Positions 55,335-63,452 of a stretch of 64,000 nt of DNA are shown here, piece after piece (the stretch's first letter is position 1; each line of letters starts with the position of its first letter). The stretch covers positions 62,001-126,000 of the forward strand of contig NZ_JPLA01000023.1 in assembly GCF_001010355.1 (NCBI RefSeq), in the 5' to 3' direction. The stretch is from Dyella japonica DSM 16301 (lineage in GTDB: Bacteria; Pseudomonadota; Gammaproteobacteria; Xanthomonadales; Rhodanobacteraceae). The notes under the pieces were generated by a model that was not told where the DNA came from, searched no databases, and worked only from the letters and a program-made list of their open reading frames with translations. The translations under genes were made by a program, and so were the position numbers.

Positions 55335-55417
55335 TGTGGGAGCGCACCCTGTGCGCGACAACCTCACGGAGCGATATCGACACGGCGCCGCAGTCGCGCA
55401 CAGGGTGCGCTCCCACA
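55335..55417. repeat. BIME copy 3 of the 184-bp array
   Basis: Arms 55335-55359 and 55393-55417. Loop contains acggagcgatat, closer to copy 4 than to copies 1-2. Confidence 0.9.
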
Positions 55418-55518
55418 GAGGAAGACCGATTGAACAACTATGAGCGCGATTGCGAGATGTTGCTCAGGCAGCCGGTGGCGGATGAGGCGCTGGAAATCGT
55501 GACGGTGCGATAGCTTCT

Positions 55519-55601
55519 TGTGGGAGCGCACCCTGTGCGCGACAACCTCACGGAGCGATACCGACATGGCGCCGCAGTCGCGCACAGGGTGCGCTCCCAC
55601 A
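55519..55601. repeat. BIME copy 4 of the 184-bp array
   Basis: Arms 55519-55543 and 55577-55601. Loop contains acggagcgatac. It ends 17 bp before the stop of the thioredoxin-like gene. Confidence 0.9.
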
Positions 55602-55618
55602 AGGGAGGACCCGGCGCG

Positions 55619-56353
55619 TCAGGGGTGCTGCGATGCCTTCTTCCACTGCATCACCCACCCCGTGAGATCGGCAAACTGCTTGTCCTGCCCCTCGCGCATC
55701 GACATGCCCACCGCCGCGCCAGCCACGCGGCCGGACGGATCGATCAGCATCAGCGTCGGATAGATGCTGACACCCAACGTGTCGATCAACGATTGGCCGT
55801 CGTGCAATACCGGCCAGGTCAAACCACGATCGGCGACGAACTTGCGAGCGGTGTCGACATCGTCGAACGTGATCGCGACAAAATTCATGTCGCCGTTCGC
55901 GTGTGCATAGGCATTGAGCACCGGCACTTCAGCGATGCAGGGCGCGCAGTCGGCGAAAAAGAAACTCACCAGGGTATAGCGGCCACGCAAGTCGCTGAGC
56001 CGCTGCGTATCGCCCTTCAGCGACGGCAGCTCGAACGGCGGGAACGCATTGCCACGCCCAAACGAGAAACGGCCCGCTCCCGTGGTGGCGCCCGGCGGAC
56101 GCAGGCGCAGCATCGCGGCGTTGGCCTTGCTGTCGAGGGTGCTGCTGTAACTGCGGCCCTGGCCGAGCTGCTGTGCGAACGCGGCGTAGCCCAGCGGCTT
56201 GCCGGCCGCGTCGAGGTAATGGACGTCGGGTGAGGGACCCAGCTGCAGGCTGGCGACGAAAGCGGATTCATCGTTCTGCGCGTCCGCTGCGTGCAGCGGA
56301 CAGAACATGAGAGCGAAGGTGAACAGACCAAACAGTCGCCAAGCATGCCGCAT
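55619..56353 (-). CDS. TlpA/thioredoxin-like periplasmic disulfide protein
   Basis: A 244-residue protein with a signal peptide (LFGLFTFALMFCPLHAADA). Residues about 105-235 form a TlpA-like thioredoxin domain with the redox motif FFADCAPCIAEVP (CAPC) and the cis-Pro region in VSIYPTLMLIDPSGRV. The N-terminal about 80 residues are extra. Such proteins reduce or isomerise disulfides in the periplasm, sometimes for cytochrome c maturation. It is upstream of no other gene on its strand; the putA start lies further upstream in the same direction. Confidence 0.9.
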   Translation of the reverse strand: MRHAWRLFGLFTFALMFCPLHAADAQNDESAFVASLQLGPSPDVHYLDAAGKPLGYAAFAQQLGQGRSYSSTLDSKANAAMLRLRPPGATTGAGRFSFGRGNAFPPFELPSLKGDTQRLSDLRGRYTLVSFFFADCAPCIAEVPVLNAYAHANGDMNFVAITFDDVDTARKFVADRGLTWPVLHDGQSLIDTLGVSIYPTLMLIDPSGRVAGAAVGMSMREGQDKQFADLTGWVMQWKKASQHP

Positions 56354-56407
56354 GCGGGCTCCCTTCGAACGTTCGGGCCGGCGCAGTGGCGCCGGCCCGT
56401 GCCGTGC

Positions 56408-59400
56408 TTACTCGCCGATGGTGAGCAGCGAGGCGTTGCCGCCAGCGGCGGTGGTGTTGATGGTGAGCGTGCGCTCGCCGGCAAAACGCAGCAGGTAGTG
56501 CGGGCCGCCCGCCTTCGGGCCGGTGCCCGACAGGCCTTCGCCGCCGAACGGCTGCACGCCGACCACCGCACCGATCTGGTTGCGGTTGACGTAGCAGTTG
56601 CCCACGCGTGCACGACTCTGGATGAACTCCACCGTGTCGTCGATGCGGCTGTGGATGCCCAACGTCAGGCCGTAACCGGTGGCGTTGATCTGGTCCACCA
56701 CCTTCGGCAGTTCGTCGGCCTTCCAGCGGATCACATGCAGCACCGGGCCGAAGATTTCGCGGGTCAGCGTGGCCAGGCTCGGGATTTCGTAGGCACGCGG
56801 CGCGAAGAACGTGCCGTTGCCAGTGGTGGCCGGATCGAGCGCCACTTCGCCGATCTTCTTCGCTTCCTTGTCCATGCGTGCGGCATGGTCGACCAGGATC
56901 TTCTTGGCGTCCTCGTCGATCACCGGACCCACGTCGGTCGACAGCTGGCCCGGATCGCCCACCTTCAACTCAGCCATCGCGCCAGCGAGCATCGCATTGA
57001 CCTTGTCGGCGACGTCTTCCTGCACGAACAGTACGCGGGCGGCCGAGCAACGCTGGCCGGCGGACTGGAACGCCGAGGAGATGACGTCCTTGACGATCTG
57101 CTCCGGCAGCGCGGACGAGTCGGCGATCATGGCGTTCTGGCCGCCGGTTTCGGCGATCAGCGCAGCGATCGGTGCATTGCGCGCGGCGAGCGCGCGGTTG
57201 ATTGCCCAGGCGGTCTCGGTCGAACCGGTGAAGGCCACGCCGGCCACGCGCGGATCGCGCGTCAGCGCGGCGCCGACGGTGGCGCCGTCGCCCGGCAGGT
57301 ACTGCAGCACCTCGGCAGGCACGCCGGCGTCATGCAGCAGCTTCACCGCGACATAGCCGATCAGGCTGGTCTGCTCGGCGGGCTTGGCGATCACGCTGTT
57401 GCCGGCGGCGAGCGCGGCGCTGACCTGGCCCAGGAAGATCGCCAGCGGGAAGTTCCACGGGCTGATGCAGACGAACACGCCGCGGCCGTTCAAGAACAAT
57501 TGATTGCTCTCGCCGGTGGGGCCGGGCAACTGTTCCGGATGGCCAAACAGGCGGCGCGCCATGGTCGCGTAGTAACGCAGGAAGTCGGCGGCCTCGCGAA
57601 TTTCGGCGATGGCGTCGGGCAGGCTCTTGCCCGCCTCGCGCACGCACAGCGCGATGAACTCGCCGCGGCGCGCTTCGAGCTGCTCGGCGGCGTGCTCGAG
57701 GATCGCCGCGCGGCTGGCGGCCGGCAGACGATCCCACGCGTGATGCGCGCTCACCGCATTGGCCAGCGCCTTGTCGACGGTGGCGCTGTCGGCGGTGACA
57801 TAGCTGCCCACGGTCTGGCGACGGTCGGCGGGATTGGTCACCTGCACGGTGGCGCCGGTGCTCTTGGCACCCGGCACCAGCGGCTCGGCGTTCCACGGAC
57901 CGCTCTTGCTCTGGATCGCCTCGGCGAGGGCCTTCAGTTCGTTGTCGTTGGAGAAATTGACGCCCATGGAATTCTTCCGCAGTTCACCGTAGAGATTCAC
58001 CGGCAGGGGGATGCGCGGGTGAGGAATGGAGGCAAAGGAGCGCACGGTCTCGCACGGATCGGCGACCAGTTCGCGCACCGGCAGCGTTTCGTCGACCACG
58101 CGGTTGACGAAGCTGGTGTTGGCGCCGTTTTCGAGCAGGCGGCGCACCAGGTAAGGCAGCAGGTCTTCATGCGTGCCCACCGGCGCGTACACACGGCACG
58201 GCACGTTGAGATTCTGCTTGCCGATCACTTCGGCGTAGAGGTCCGTGCCCATGCCGTGCAGGCGCTGGTTCTCGTACGGACGACCCTGCGAGAGGTGATA
58301 CACGGCGGCGATGGTGTGCGCGTTGTGCGTGGCGAACTGCGGGTAGATCAGTGCCGCGCCCGCATCGAACAGCTTGCGCGCGCACGCGAGGTACGACACG
58401 TCGGTGTTCGGCTTGCGCGTATACACCGGATAACCGGCGAGGCCGTTTTCCTGCGCGCGCTTCACTTCCGCGTCCCAGTACGCGCCCTTGACCAGGCGCA
58501 CGTACCAGCGGCGGCCGCTGGCGCGCGCGGTTTCGATCAGCCAGTCGATCACGAACGGCGTGCGCTTGGCATAGGCCTGCACCACGATGCCCAGGCCGTT
58601 CCAACCTTCCAGCGACGGATGCGCGAATACGTCGCCGAGGATGTCGAGCGACAGTTCAAGGCGATCGGCTTCTTCAGCGTCCACCGAGAGCGCAATGCCG
58701 TTCTTCATCGCCAGCTGCGACAGCTCAAGCAGCTTGGCGGTGAGGTCGCGGCGCGCGATCTCGCGCTTGGCCACTTCGTAGCGCGGATGCAGCGCGGACA
58801 GCTTCACCGAGATCGACGGCGCATCGGTGTGATTGGCAAACGGACCGCGCGAGCCGATCGCGGCAATCGCGTTGCGGTAATCCTGCTGGTAGCGCTCGGC
58901 GGTTTCGCTGGTGAGCGCGGACTCGCCCAACATGTCGTAGGAGTAGCGATAGACCGCGTATTCCTTCTGCGCACAACGGTCCAGCGCATCGCCGATGGTC
59001 TGTCCCATCACAAACTGGTGGCCCATGATGCGCATGGCCTGGCGCACCGCCAGGCGGATCGCCGGCTCGCCCGCGCGGCCGACCAGACGACGCAGCGCGC
59101 CGGTGAAATCGTGGCGCGTCTCTTCCGACAGCGTGACCAGCTTGCCGGTGAGCATCAGGCCCCAGGTGGAGACGTTGACGAACAACGACTCGCTCTGGCC
59201 CAGGTGCTTCTTCCAGTTCGCATCGCCCAGCTTGTCGCGGATCAGCTTGTCGGCGGTGGTCTTGTCCGGGATGCGCAGCAGCGCTTCGGCCACGCACATC
59301 AGCAGCACGCCTTCTTCCGACGACAGGTCGTACTGGCGCATGAAGGATTCGACGGCGCTCTGGTCCTTGGCGCGGGCGCGCACCCGGCTCACCAGTTCGG

Positions 59401-59563
59401 CGGCCAGGTCGATCACCTTTTCGCGCTCGACCGGCGGCAAGGTGGCCTGGGCCAGCAGGTCGTTGACCGCTTCGGTCTCGTCGCGCAGCCAGTTGGCGGT
59501 GATGCGTGCGCGTGCCGGCTCGACAGCGGTCGGCAATTCGGGGCTGAGAATAGGTTGTGTCAC
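56408..59563 (-). CDS. putA: Bifunctional proline dehydrogenase / L-glutamate-gamma-semialdehyde dehydrogenase
   Basis: A 1051-residue enzyme that oxidises proline to glutamate in two steps. The N-terminal part has the FAD-binding PRODH barrel (SVKLSALHPRYEVAKREIARRD, then LVKGAYWDAEVKRAQENG). The C-terminal ALDH part has PWNFPLAIFLGQVSAALAAG, AFTGSTETAW, the Glu in ETGGQNAMIAD and the catalytic Cys in QSAGQRCSAARVL, and ends GGNASLLTIGE. It lacks the about 50-residue N-terminal ribbon-helix-helix of enterobacterial PutA, so it is an enzyme and not a repressor. The start is GTG at 59563 with no good ribosome site. Confidence 0.96.
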   Translation of the reverse strand: MTQPILSPELPTAVEPARARITANWLRDETEAVNDLLAQATLPPVEREKVIDLAAELVSRVRARAKDQSAVESFMRQYDLSSEEGVLLMCVAEALLRIPDKTTADKLIRDKLGDANWKKHLGQSESLFVNVSTWGLMLTGKLVTLSEETRHDFTGALRRLVGRAGEPAIRLAVRQAMRIMGHQFVMGQTIGDALDRCAQKEYAVYRYSYDMLGESALTSETAERYQQDYRNAIAAIGSRGPFANHTDAPSISVKLSALHPRYEVAKREIARRDLTAKLLELSQLAMKNGIALSVDAEEADRLELSLDILGDVFAHPSLEGWNGLGIVVQAYAKRTPFVIDWLIETARASGRRWYVRLVKGAYWDAEVKRAQENGLAGYPVYTRKPNTDVSYLACARKLFDAGAALIYPQFATHNAHTIAAVYHLSQGRPYENQRLHGMGTDLYAEVIGKQNLNVPCRVYAPVGTHEDLLPYLVRRLLENGANTSFVNRVVDETLPVRELVADPCETVRSFASIPHPRIPLPVNLYGELRKNSMGVNFSNDNELKALAEAIQSKSGPWNAEPLVPGAKSTGATVQVTNPADRRQTVGSYVTADSATVDKALANAVSAHHAWDRLPAASRAAILEHAAEQLEARRGEFIALCVREAGKSLPDAIAEIREAADFLRYYATMARRLFGHPEQLPGPTGESNQLFLNGRGVFVCISPWNFPLAIFLGQVSAALAAGNSVIAKPAEQTSLIGYVAVKLLHDAGVPAEVLQYLPGDGATVGAALTRDPRVAGVAFTGSTETAWAINRALAARNAPIAALIAETGGQNAMIADSSALPEQIVKDVISSAFQSAGQRCSAARVLFVQEDVADKVNAMLAGAMAELKVGDPGQLSTDVGPVIDEDAKKILVDHAARMDKEAKKIGEVALDPATTGNGTFFAPRAYEIPSLATLTREIFGPVLHVIRWKADELPKVVDQINATGYGLTLGIHSRIDDTVEFIQSRARVGNCYVNRNQIGAVVGVQPFGGEGLSGTGPKAGGPHYLLRFAGERTLTINTTAAGGNASLLTIGE

Positions 59564-60027
59564 AGGGTTTTAGCCGAAACGTGATGGGGCGGGGAATCGC
59601 GGGATTGTACGCGTGGGGGCATACGCACGCGACCGTACGTGGTGCTGCGGTGCGGTAGGCGGGCGCTGACACCTTATATATGGGCGGGAATGGCGGTTGG
59701 GTAGTAGGCCGGGGGCAAGGAGTGAGGTCGTGAAGACCGGCCGCCGGGCCTGCCGTACGGTCGTGCGACCGATGGGATCTCAGGCGAGGCGTGTGGCAAA
59801 CCGTCGCACCCGGTGCGCGGCGTCGGGTCGCCGGTGCGGACGCCGTCGTCGCGTCGCCTCTATCCCCATGACAATCCACGCAAACGCGCTGAGATCAAGC
59901 TGACGCAATGATCAGCTCGCACATCCTTGCGCATTCATCCCTGCTTCAAATCAAGCACATGCGTCATTCTTGCTCCCCGACGCGGTCGCGGCCTATCATG
60001 CTTGGGTTCCAGGCACGCCGGGTTCTC
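59564..60027. other. Spacer between putA and the DUF2244 gene
   Basis: About 464 bp between the divergent starts. It contains no recognised gene, repeat or terminator. The frame of the DUF2244 gene is open from 59908, but the added part has no family similarity. Confidence 0.4.
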
Positions 60028-60513
60028 ATGATCGTGCTTCGACCAGCAGCAGCCGGCTTGCCGTGCGCAACGATGTGGCTCAAGCCCAATCGTGCACTGA
60101 GCCGACGCGACCTGCGTCGATTGATCGGAGTTCTGGCGGCGCTGGCGCTGACGACGGCCGTGTTGGGAGCATGGCAGGGGAATGTCTTCGCTCCTTTGTT
60201 TGCACTGGTCGAGTCTTCCGCGGTGGCTTTCGCCCTTGGCGTAGCCTGGCGGGCCGGCGACCGCAGCGAACGCATCACCCTCGACGAATCGTCGCTGGAG
60301 GTGCAATTCCTGCCAGGTCGTCGCAGTGCGCGCTTTCCCAGCTATTGGGTGCGTGTGCAACTGCGGTCCGGCCAGGGGAGGGCGCGTCTGCTGCTGACGT
60401 CGCACGGACGCGAGCTGGAAATCGGCAGTTTTCTCGGGGAAGAGGAACGCGCCGAGCTGTCAAGGAAACTCATGGTGTTGCTGGCGGAGCTCAACCAACA
60501 GCAGCGCAGGTAG
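60028..60513 (+). CDS. DUF2244 family membrane protein
   Basis: About 161 residues from the ATG at 60028. The first segment IVLRPAAAGLPCATMWLKPNRALSRRDLRR is the DUF2244 start, followed by two TM helices (LIGVLAALALTTAVLGAWQG and FAPLFALVESSAVAFALGVA) and a C-terminal cytoplasmic beta domain. Alternative starts at 59998 and 59908 are possible. It lies 19 nt upstream of coxB, a common position in Xanthomonadales, and probably belongs to the cytochrome oxidase operon. Function is unknown. Confidence 0.8.
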   Translation: MIVLRPAAAGLPCATMWLKPNRALSRRDLRRLIGVLAALALTTAVLGAWQGNVFAPLFALVESSAVAFALGVAWRAGDRSERITLDESSLEVQFLPGRRSARFPSYWVRVQLRSGQGRARLLLTSHGRELEIGSFLGEEERAELSRKLMVLLAELNQQQRR

Positions 60514-60532
60514 GTTCAACAAAGGTGCAAAC

Positions 60533-61507
60533 ATGACATCTGGCGGCATCAAGCCTGGCAGCATCAAGCGAGCGGTAGCGGCAAGCGCACTCTTCGCTCT
60601 AACCATGTTCGGCGGCGTGGCCTCGGCCAATCCGCAGCCAGGGCAGTTGAACATGACCCGCGGCGCGTCGACCTGGTCGCCCGAGGCCTACTTCCTCAAC
60701 AATGTCGCGCTCGGCGTCTGCGTCGTGATCGGCATTCTGGTGTTCGGCGCGATGTTCATCGCGATGTTCCGCTTCCGCAAATCGCGCGGCGCGGTCGCCG
60801 AAAAGTGGTCGCACAACACGACGCTTGAAATCGTGTGGACCACCATCCCCGTGATCATCCTCATCGTGCTGGCCTATCTCGCCACGGGCGGCCTGCGCAC
60901 CTTCGCCGACACCACCGGTTCGGAGATGACCGTCAAGGTCACCGGTTACCAGTGGAAGTGGCGCTACGACTATGTCGAGTACAAGGGCAAGGCGATCGAC
61001 AAGGTCGGCTTCATGTCCAAGCTCGATCGCGAGAGCGACGAGACGCGCCAGCTGCATTCGGGCCTGGATCCGAACGCGGTGAAGGTCGACGGTTACAACA
61101 CCTACCTGATCAACGTGGACAAGCCGCTGGTGGTACCGGTGGGCACCAAGATCCGCTTCGTGATCACCGCCGGCGATGTGATCCACTCCTGGTGGGTGCC
61201 GGCGCTGGGCTGGAAGATGGACGCCATCCCGGGCATCGTCAACGCCGCCTGGACCAATATCGTCGAGCCGGGCGTGTATCGCGGCCAGTGCGCCGAACTG
61301 TGCGGCCAGGATCACGGCTTCATGCCGATCGTGGTGCAGGCCTTGCCGAAGGCCGAATTCGACAAGTGGCTGGCCGATCAGCAGGCCGAGGCGAACAAGC
61401 CGCAGCAGCCGGCGCAGCCTGCCGCTCCGGCGGCGGCCTCCACCGCTGCCGCGCCCGCCACGGCGCAGGCAACCGACGCACCTGCTTCCCAGGGCCACCA
61501 GGGCTAA
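60533..61507 (+). CDS. coxB: Cytochrome c oxidase subunit II
   Basis: A 324-residue protein with a signal peptide (AVAASALFALTMFGGVASA), two TM helices (VALGVCVVIGILVFGAMFIA and LEIVWTTIPVIILIVLAYLA) and the periplasmic cupredoxin domain. The CuA site is YRGQCAELCGQDHGFMPI (two Cys, Glu, His, Met) with the upstream His in VIHSWWVPALGWKMD. It accepts electrons from cytochrome c and passes them to subunit I. A Pro/Ala/Gln-rich C-terminal tail of about 45 residues is added. Confidence 0.97.
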   Translation: MTSGGIKPGSIKRAVAASALFALTMFGGVASANPQPGQLNMTRGASTWSPEAYFLNNVALGVCVVIGILVFGAMFIAMFRFRKSRGAVAEKWSHNTTLEIVWTTIPVIILIVLAYLATGGLRTFADTTGSEMTVKVTGYQWKWRYDYVEYKGKAIDKVGFMSKLDRESDETRQLHSGLDPNAVKVDGYNTYLINVDKPLVVPVGTKIRFVITAGDVIHSWWVPALGWKMDAIPGIVNAAWTNIVEPGVYRGQCAELCGQDHGFMPIVVQALPKAEFDKWLADQQAEANKPQQPAQPAAPAAASTAAAPATAQATDAPASQGHQG

Positions 61508-61548
61508 TCGCCCATCACAGCATTCGTATTTAGGTAGAGGTGCAAGGC

Positions 61549-63165
61549 ATGGCCCACGCAGCTACACACGATCACCACGACGACCATCACGGCGCGCCGA
61601 AGAATTTCTTTGTGCGCTGGTGCATGTCCACCAACCACAAGGACATCGGCACGCTGTACCTGGTGTTCTCGTTGCTGATGTTCTTCATTGGCGGCAGCTT
61701 CGCGATGGTGATCCGCGCGGAACTGTTCAAGCCCGGCCTGCAGCTGGTGCAGCCGTACTTCTTCAACGAAATGACCACGATGCATGCGCTGGTCATGATC
61801 TTCGGCGCGGTGATGCCGGCCTTCGTGGGCCTGGGCAACTGGATGATCCCGCTGATGATCGGTGCGCCGGATATGGCGTTGCCGCGCATGAACAACCTGT
61901 CGTTCTGGATCCTGCCGTTCGCCTTCTCGCTGCTGCTGTCCACGCTGTTCCTTCCGGGCGGTGGCCCGGCCGGCGGCTGGACCATGTACCCGCCGCTGTC
62001 GCTGCAGGGTGACTCGGTCGCCTACCTGGTGTTCGCGGTCCACTTGATGGGTATCAGCTCGATCATGGGCGCGATCAACATCATCGCGACCATCCTCAAC
62101 ATGCGCGCGCCGGGCATGGACCTGCTCAAGATGCCGGTGTTCGTGTGGAGCTGGCTGATCACCGCCTTCCTGCTGATCGCCGTGATGCCGGTGCTGGCCG
62201 GTGCGGTGACCATGCTGCTCACCGACAAGTACTTCGGCACCAGCTTCTTCAATGCCGCTGGCGGTGGCGACCCGGTGCTGTTCCAGCACATCTTCTGGTT
62301 CTTCGGCCACCCCGAGGTCTACATCATGATCTTGCCGGCCTTTGGCCTGGTCTCCGAGATCATCCCGACCTTCGCGCGCAAGCCGATCTTCGGCTACAAG
62401 GCGATGGTGTTCGCCATCGCGTCGATCGCCTTCCTCTCGTTCATCGTGTGGGCGCACCACATGTTCGCGGTGGGTCTGCCGCTGGGCGGCGAAATCTTCT
62501 TCATGTACGCGACGATGCTGATCGCGGTGCCGACCGGCGTGAAAGTGTTCAACTGGGTCAGCACCATGTGGGGCGGCTCGATGACCTTCGAAACGCCGAT
62601 GCTGTTCGCCATCGCGTTCGTCATCCTGTTCACCATCGGCGGCTTCTCCGGCCTGATGCTCGCGCTCGCCCCGGCGGACTTCCAGTATCACGACACCTAC
62701 TTCGTAGTGGCGCACTTCCACTACGTGCTGGTGACCGGTGCGATCTTCGCGATCATCGCGGGCACGTACTACTGGCTGCCGAAGTGGACCGGCCACATGT
62801 ATTCCGAGACGTGGGGCAAGATCCACTTCTGGAACAGCGTGATCTGGGTCAACGTGTTGTTCTTCCCGCAGCACTTCCTGGGCCTGGCCGGCATGCCGCG
62901 CCGTATCCCGGATTACAACGTGGCCTTCGCCAACTTCAACATGATCAGCTCGATCGGCGGTTTCCTGTTCGGCGCCTCGCAGTTGATCTTCCTCGGCGTG
63001 ATCGTGCACGCGGTGTGGTTCTCCAAGAAGAAGGCACCGGACCGCGTGTGGGAAGGCGCCAAGGGCCTGGAGTGGACGCTGCCGTCGCCCGCGCCGTATC
63101 ACACGTTCGATGTGCCGCCGGTCATCCATGATGACGAACTGGCACACGGCCACGTCGAAGACTGA
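61549..63165 (+). CDS. coxA: Cytochrome c oxidase subunit I
   Basis: A 538-residue haem-copper oxidase subunit. I chose the ATG at 61549 (MAHAATHDHHDD, with GAGG 8 nt upstream) over a GTG at 61540. The His-rich N-terminus is followed by 12 TM helices. Key features are the haem a ligand region MTTMHALVMIFGAVMPAFVG, the CuB/cross-linked Tyr motif FWFFGHPEVYIMILPAFG, the HH pair in VWAHHMFAVG, and the haem a/a3 ligands in HDTYFVVAHFHYVL. It reduces O2 to water and pumps protons. Confidence 0.98.
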   Translation: MAHAATHDHHDDHHGAPKNFFVRWCMSTNHKDIGTLYLVFSLLMFFIGGSFAMVIRAELFKPGLQLVQPYFFNEMTTMHALVMIFGAVMPAFVGLGNWMIPLMIGAPDMALPRMNNLSFWILPFAFSLLLSTLFLPGGGPAGGWTMYPPLSLQGDSVAYLVFAVHLMGISSIMGAINIIATILNMRAPGMDLLKMPVFVWSWLITAFLLIAVMPVLAGAVTMLLTDKYFGTSFFNAAGGGDPVLFQHIFWFFGHPEVYIMILPAFGLVSEIIPTFARKPIFGYKAMVFAIASIAFLSFIVWAHHMFAVGLPLGGEIFFMYATMLIAVPTGVKVFNWVSTMWGGSMTFETPMLFAIAFVILFTIGGFSGLMLALAPADFQYHDTYFVVAHFHYVLVTGAIFAIIAGTYYWLPKWTGHMYSETWGKIHFWNSVIWVNVLFFPQHFLGLAGMPRRIPDYNVAFANFNMISSIGGFLFGASQLIFLGVIVHAVWFSKKKAPDRVWEGAKGLEWTLPSPAPYHTFDVPPVIHDDELAHGHVED

Positions 63166-63176
63166 TCCAAGCATTG

Positions 63177-63201
63177 CCGCTCCGGTTTCGCGCCGGAGCG
63201 G
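63177..63201 (+). promoter_or_regulatory. Perfect 9-bp stem-loop in the coxA downstream spacer
   Basis: CCGCTCCGG and CCGGAGCGG are exact complements with a 7-nt loop (tttcgcg). There is no T tract. It lies 11 nt after the coxA stop and just before the ribosome site of the small gene, so it may set mRNA processing or lower expression of the distal genes. Confidence 0.6.
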
Positions 63202-63215
63202 AAGGAAGCGAAACG

Positions 63216-63347
63216 ATGAACCAGCCGTCCATGACAACGATCGAGCAGGCCCGCAAGAAAGGTGTGCGACTCACCGTCACGGTGTTTGGCGGCATCGCTT
63301 TTGCGATCTTCGTGCTTTCGCTGTTGCAGGGACTGAAGTACTCCTGA
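63216..63347 (+). CDS. Small cytochrome-oxidase-associated membrane protein (43 residues)
   Basis: ATG at 63216 with AAGGAAG upstream. The peptide starts MNQPSMTTIEQARKKGVRL, and the C-terminal half is one TM helix (TVTVFGGIAFAIFVLSLLQG) followed by LKYS. It resembles the small assembly/associated proteins found between coxA and coxC in related genomes. It is too short for most gene finders. The role is inferred only from position. Confidence 0.8.
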   Translation: MNQPSMTTIEQARKKGVRLTVTVFGGIAFAIFVLSLLQGLKYS

Positions 63348-63369
63348 CGCAACCGCCGTATTCCTCCGC

Positions 63370-63385
63370 GATGCCGAGCGGCATC
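63370..63385. other. Short hairpin GATGCC-GAGC-GGCATC in the spacer before coxC
   Basis: A perfect 6-bp stem, followed by a second weak one (CGGGTTGCAGCCCG). No T tract. It probably affects only RNA stability. Confidence 0.4.
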
Positions 63386-63452
63386 ACGGGTTGCAGCCCG
63401 GGCGACGAATGCGCGGGCGGATGTTGACAGAGCATTCCATAGGGATCTCAGC

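Larger units (their letters stand above)
54878..55605 (+). repeat. Four tandem 184-bp units: copied 3' gene tail plus BIME
   Basis: Each unit begins with the last about 84 nt of the monooxygenase gene (TTG AAC AAC TA... to its TAG), continues with gctTGTTGTGGGAGCGC and a BIME (two REP arms and a 33-nt loop), and ends in gaggaagaccga. Unit starts are at 54878, 55062, 55246 and 55430, exactly 184 nt apart; the last lacks the gaggaagaccga end. 184 is not a multiple of three, so the copied tails are in successive frames. The copies differ by a few substitutions, for example Lys to Arg, Met to Ile, Leu to Pro in the tail. Each downstream tail carries TTG preceded by GAGGAAG, a possible start for a 27-residue peptide. 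Confidence 0.95.

Noticed and set aside
54963-55513. Short frames of about 60-70 codons running through the BIMEs into the copied gene tails
   Set aside because: Their first halves are translations of REP sequence (WERTLCATTSRSDTD...). Only the TTG-initiated 27-codon tails have a plausible ribosome site, and these are reported as part of the repeat.
54878-55605. CRISPR-like array
   Set aside because: The 184-bp unit is repeated whole, without unique spacers, and no cas gene is near. It is a tandem duplication of a gene tail and BIME.
56291-59584. Very long open frame on the plus strand antisense to putA (over 1000 codons)
   Set aside because: High-GC codon bias of putA keeps the opposite frame open. 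The translation is His/Arg/Gln-rich without domains, whereas putA is complete and has all motifs.
59555-59585. TGTCACA at the putA start as an ECF41 site
   Set aside because: The base group 16 nt downstream is GTGA, not CGTC, and the direction faces away from putA.
61504-63237. Minus-strand frame antisense to coxA
   Set aside because: His/Arg/Glu-rich translation of the complement of coxA.
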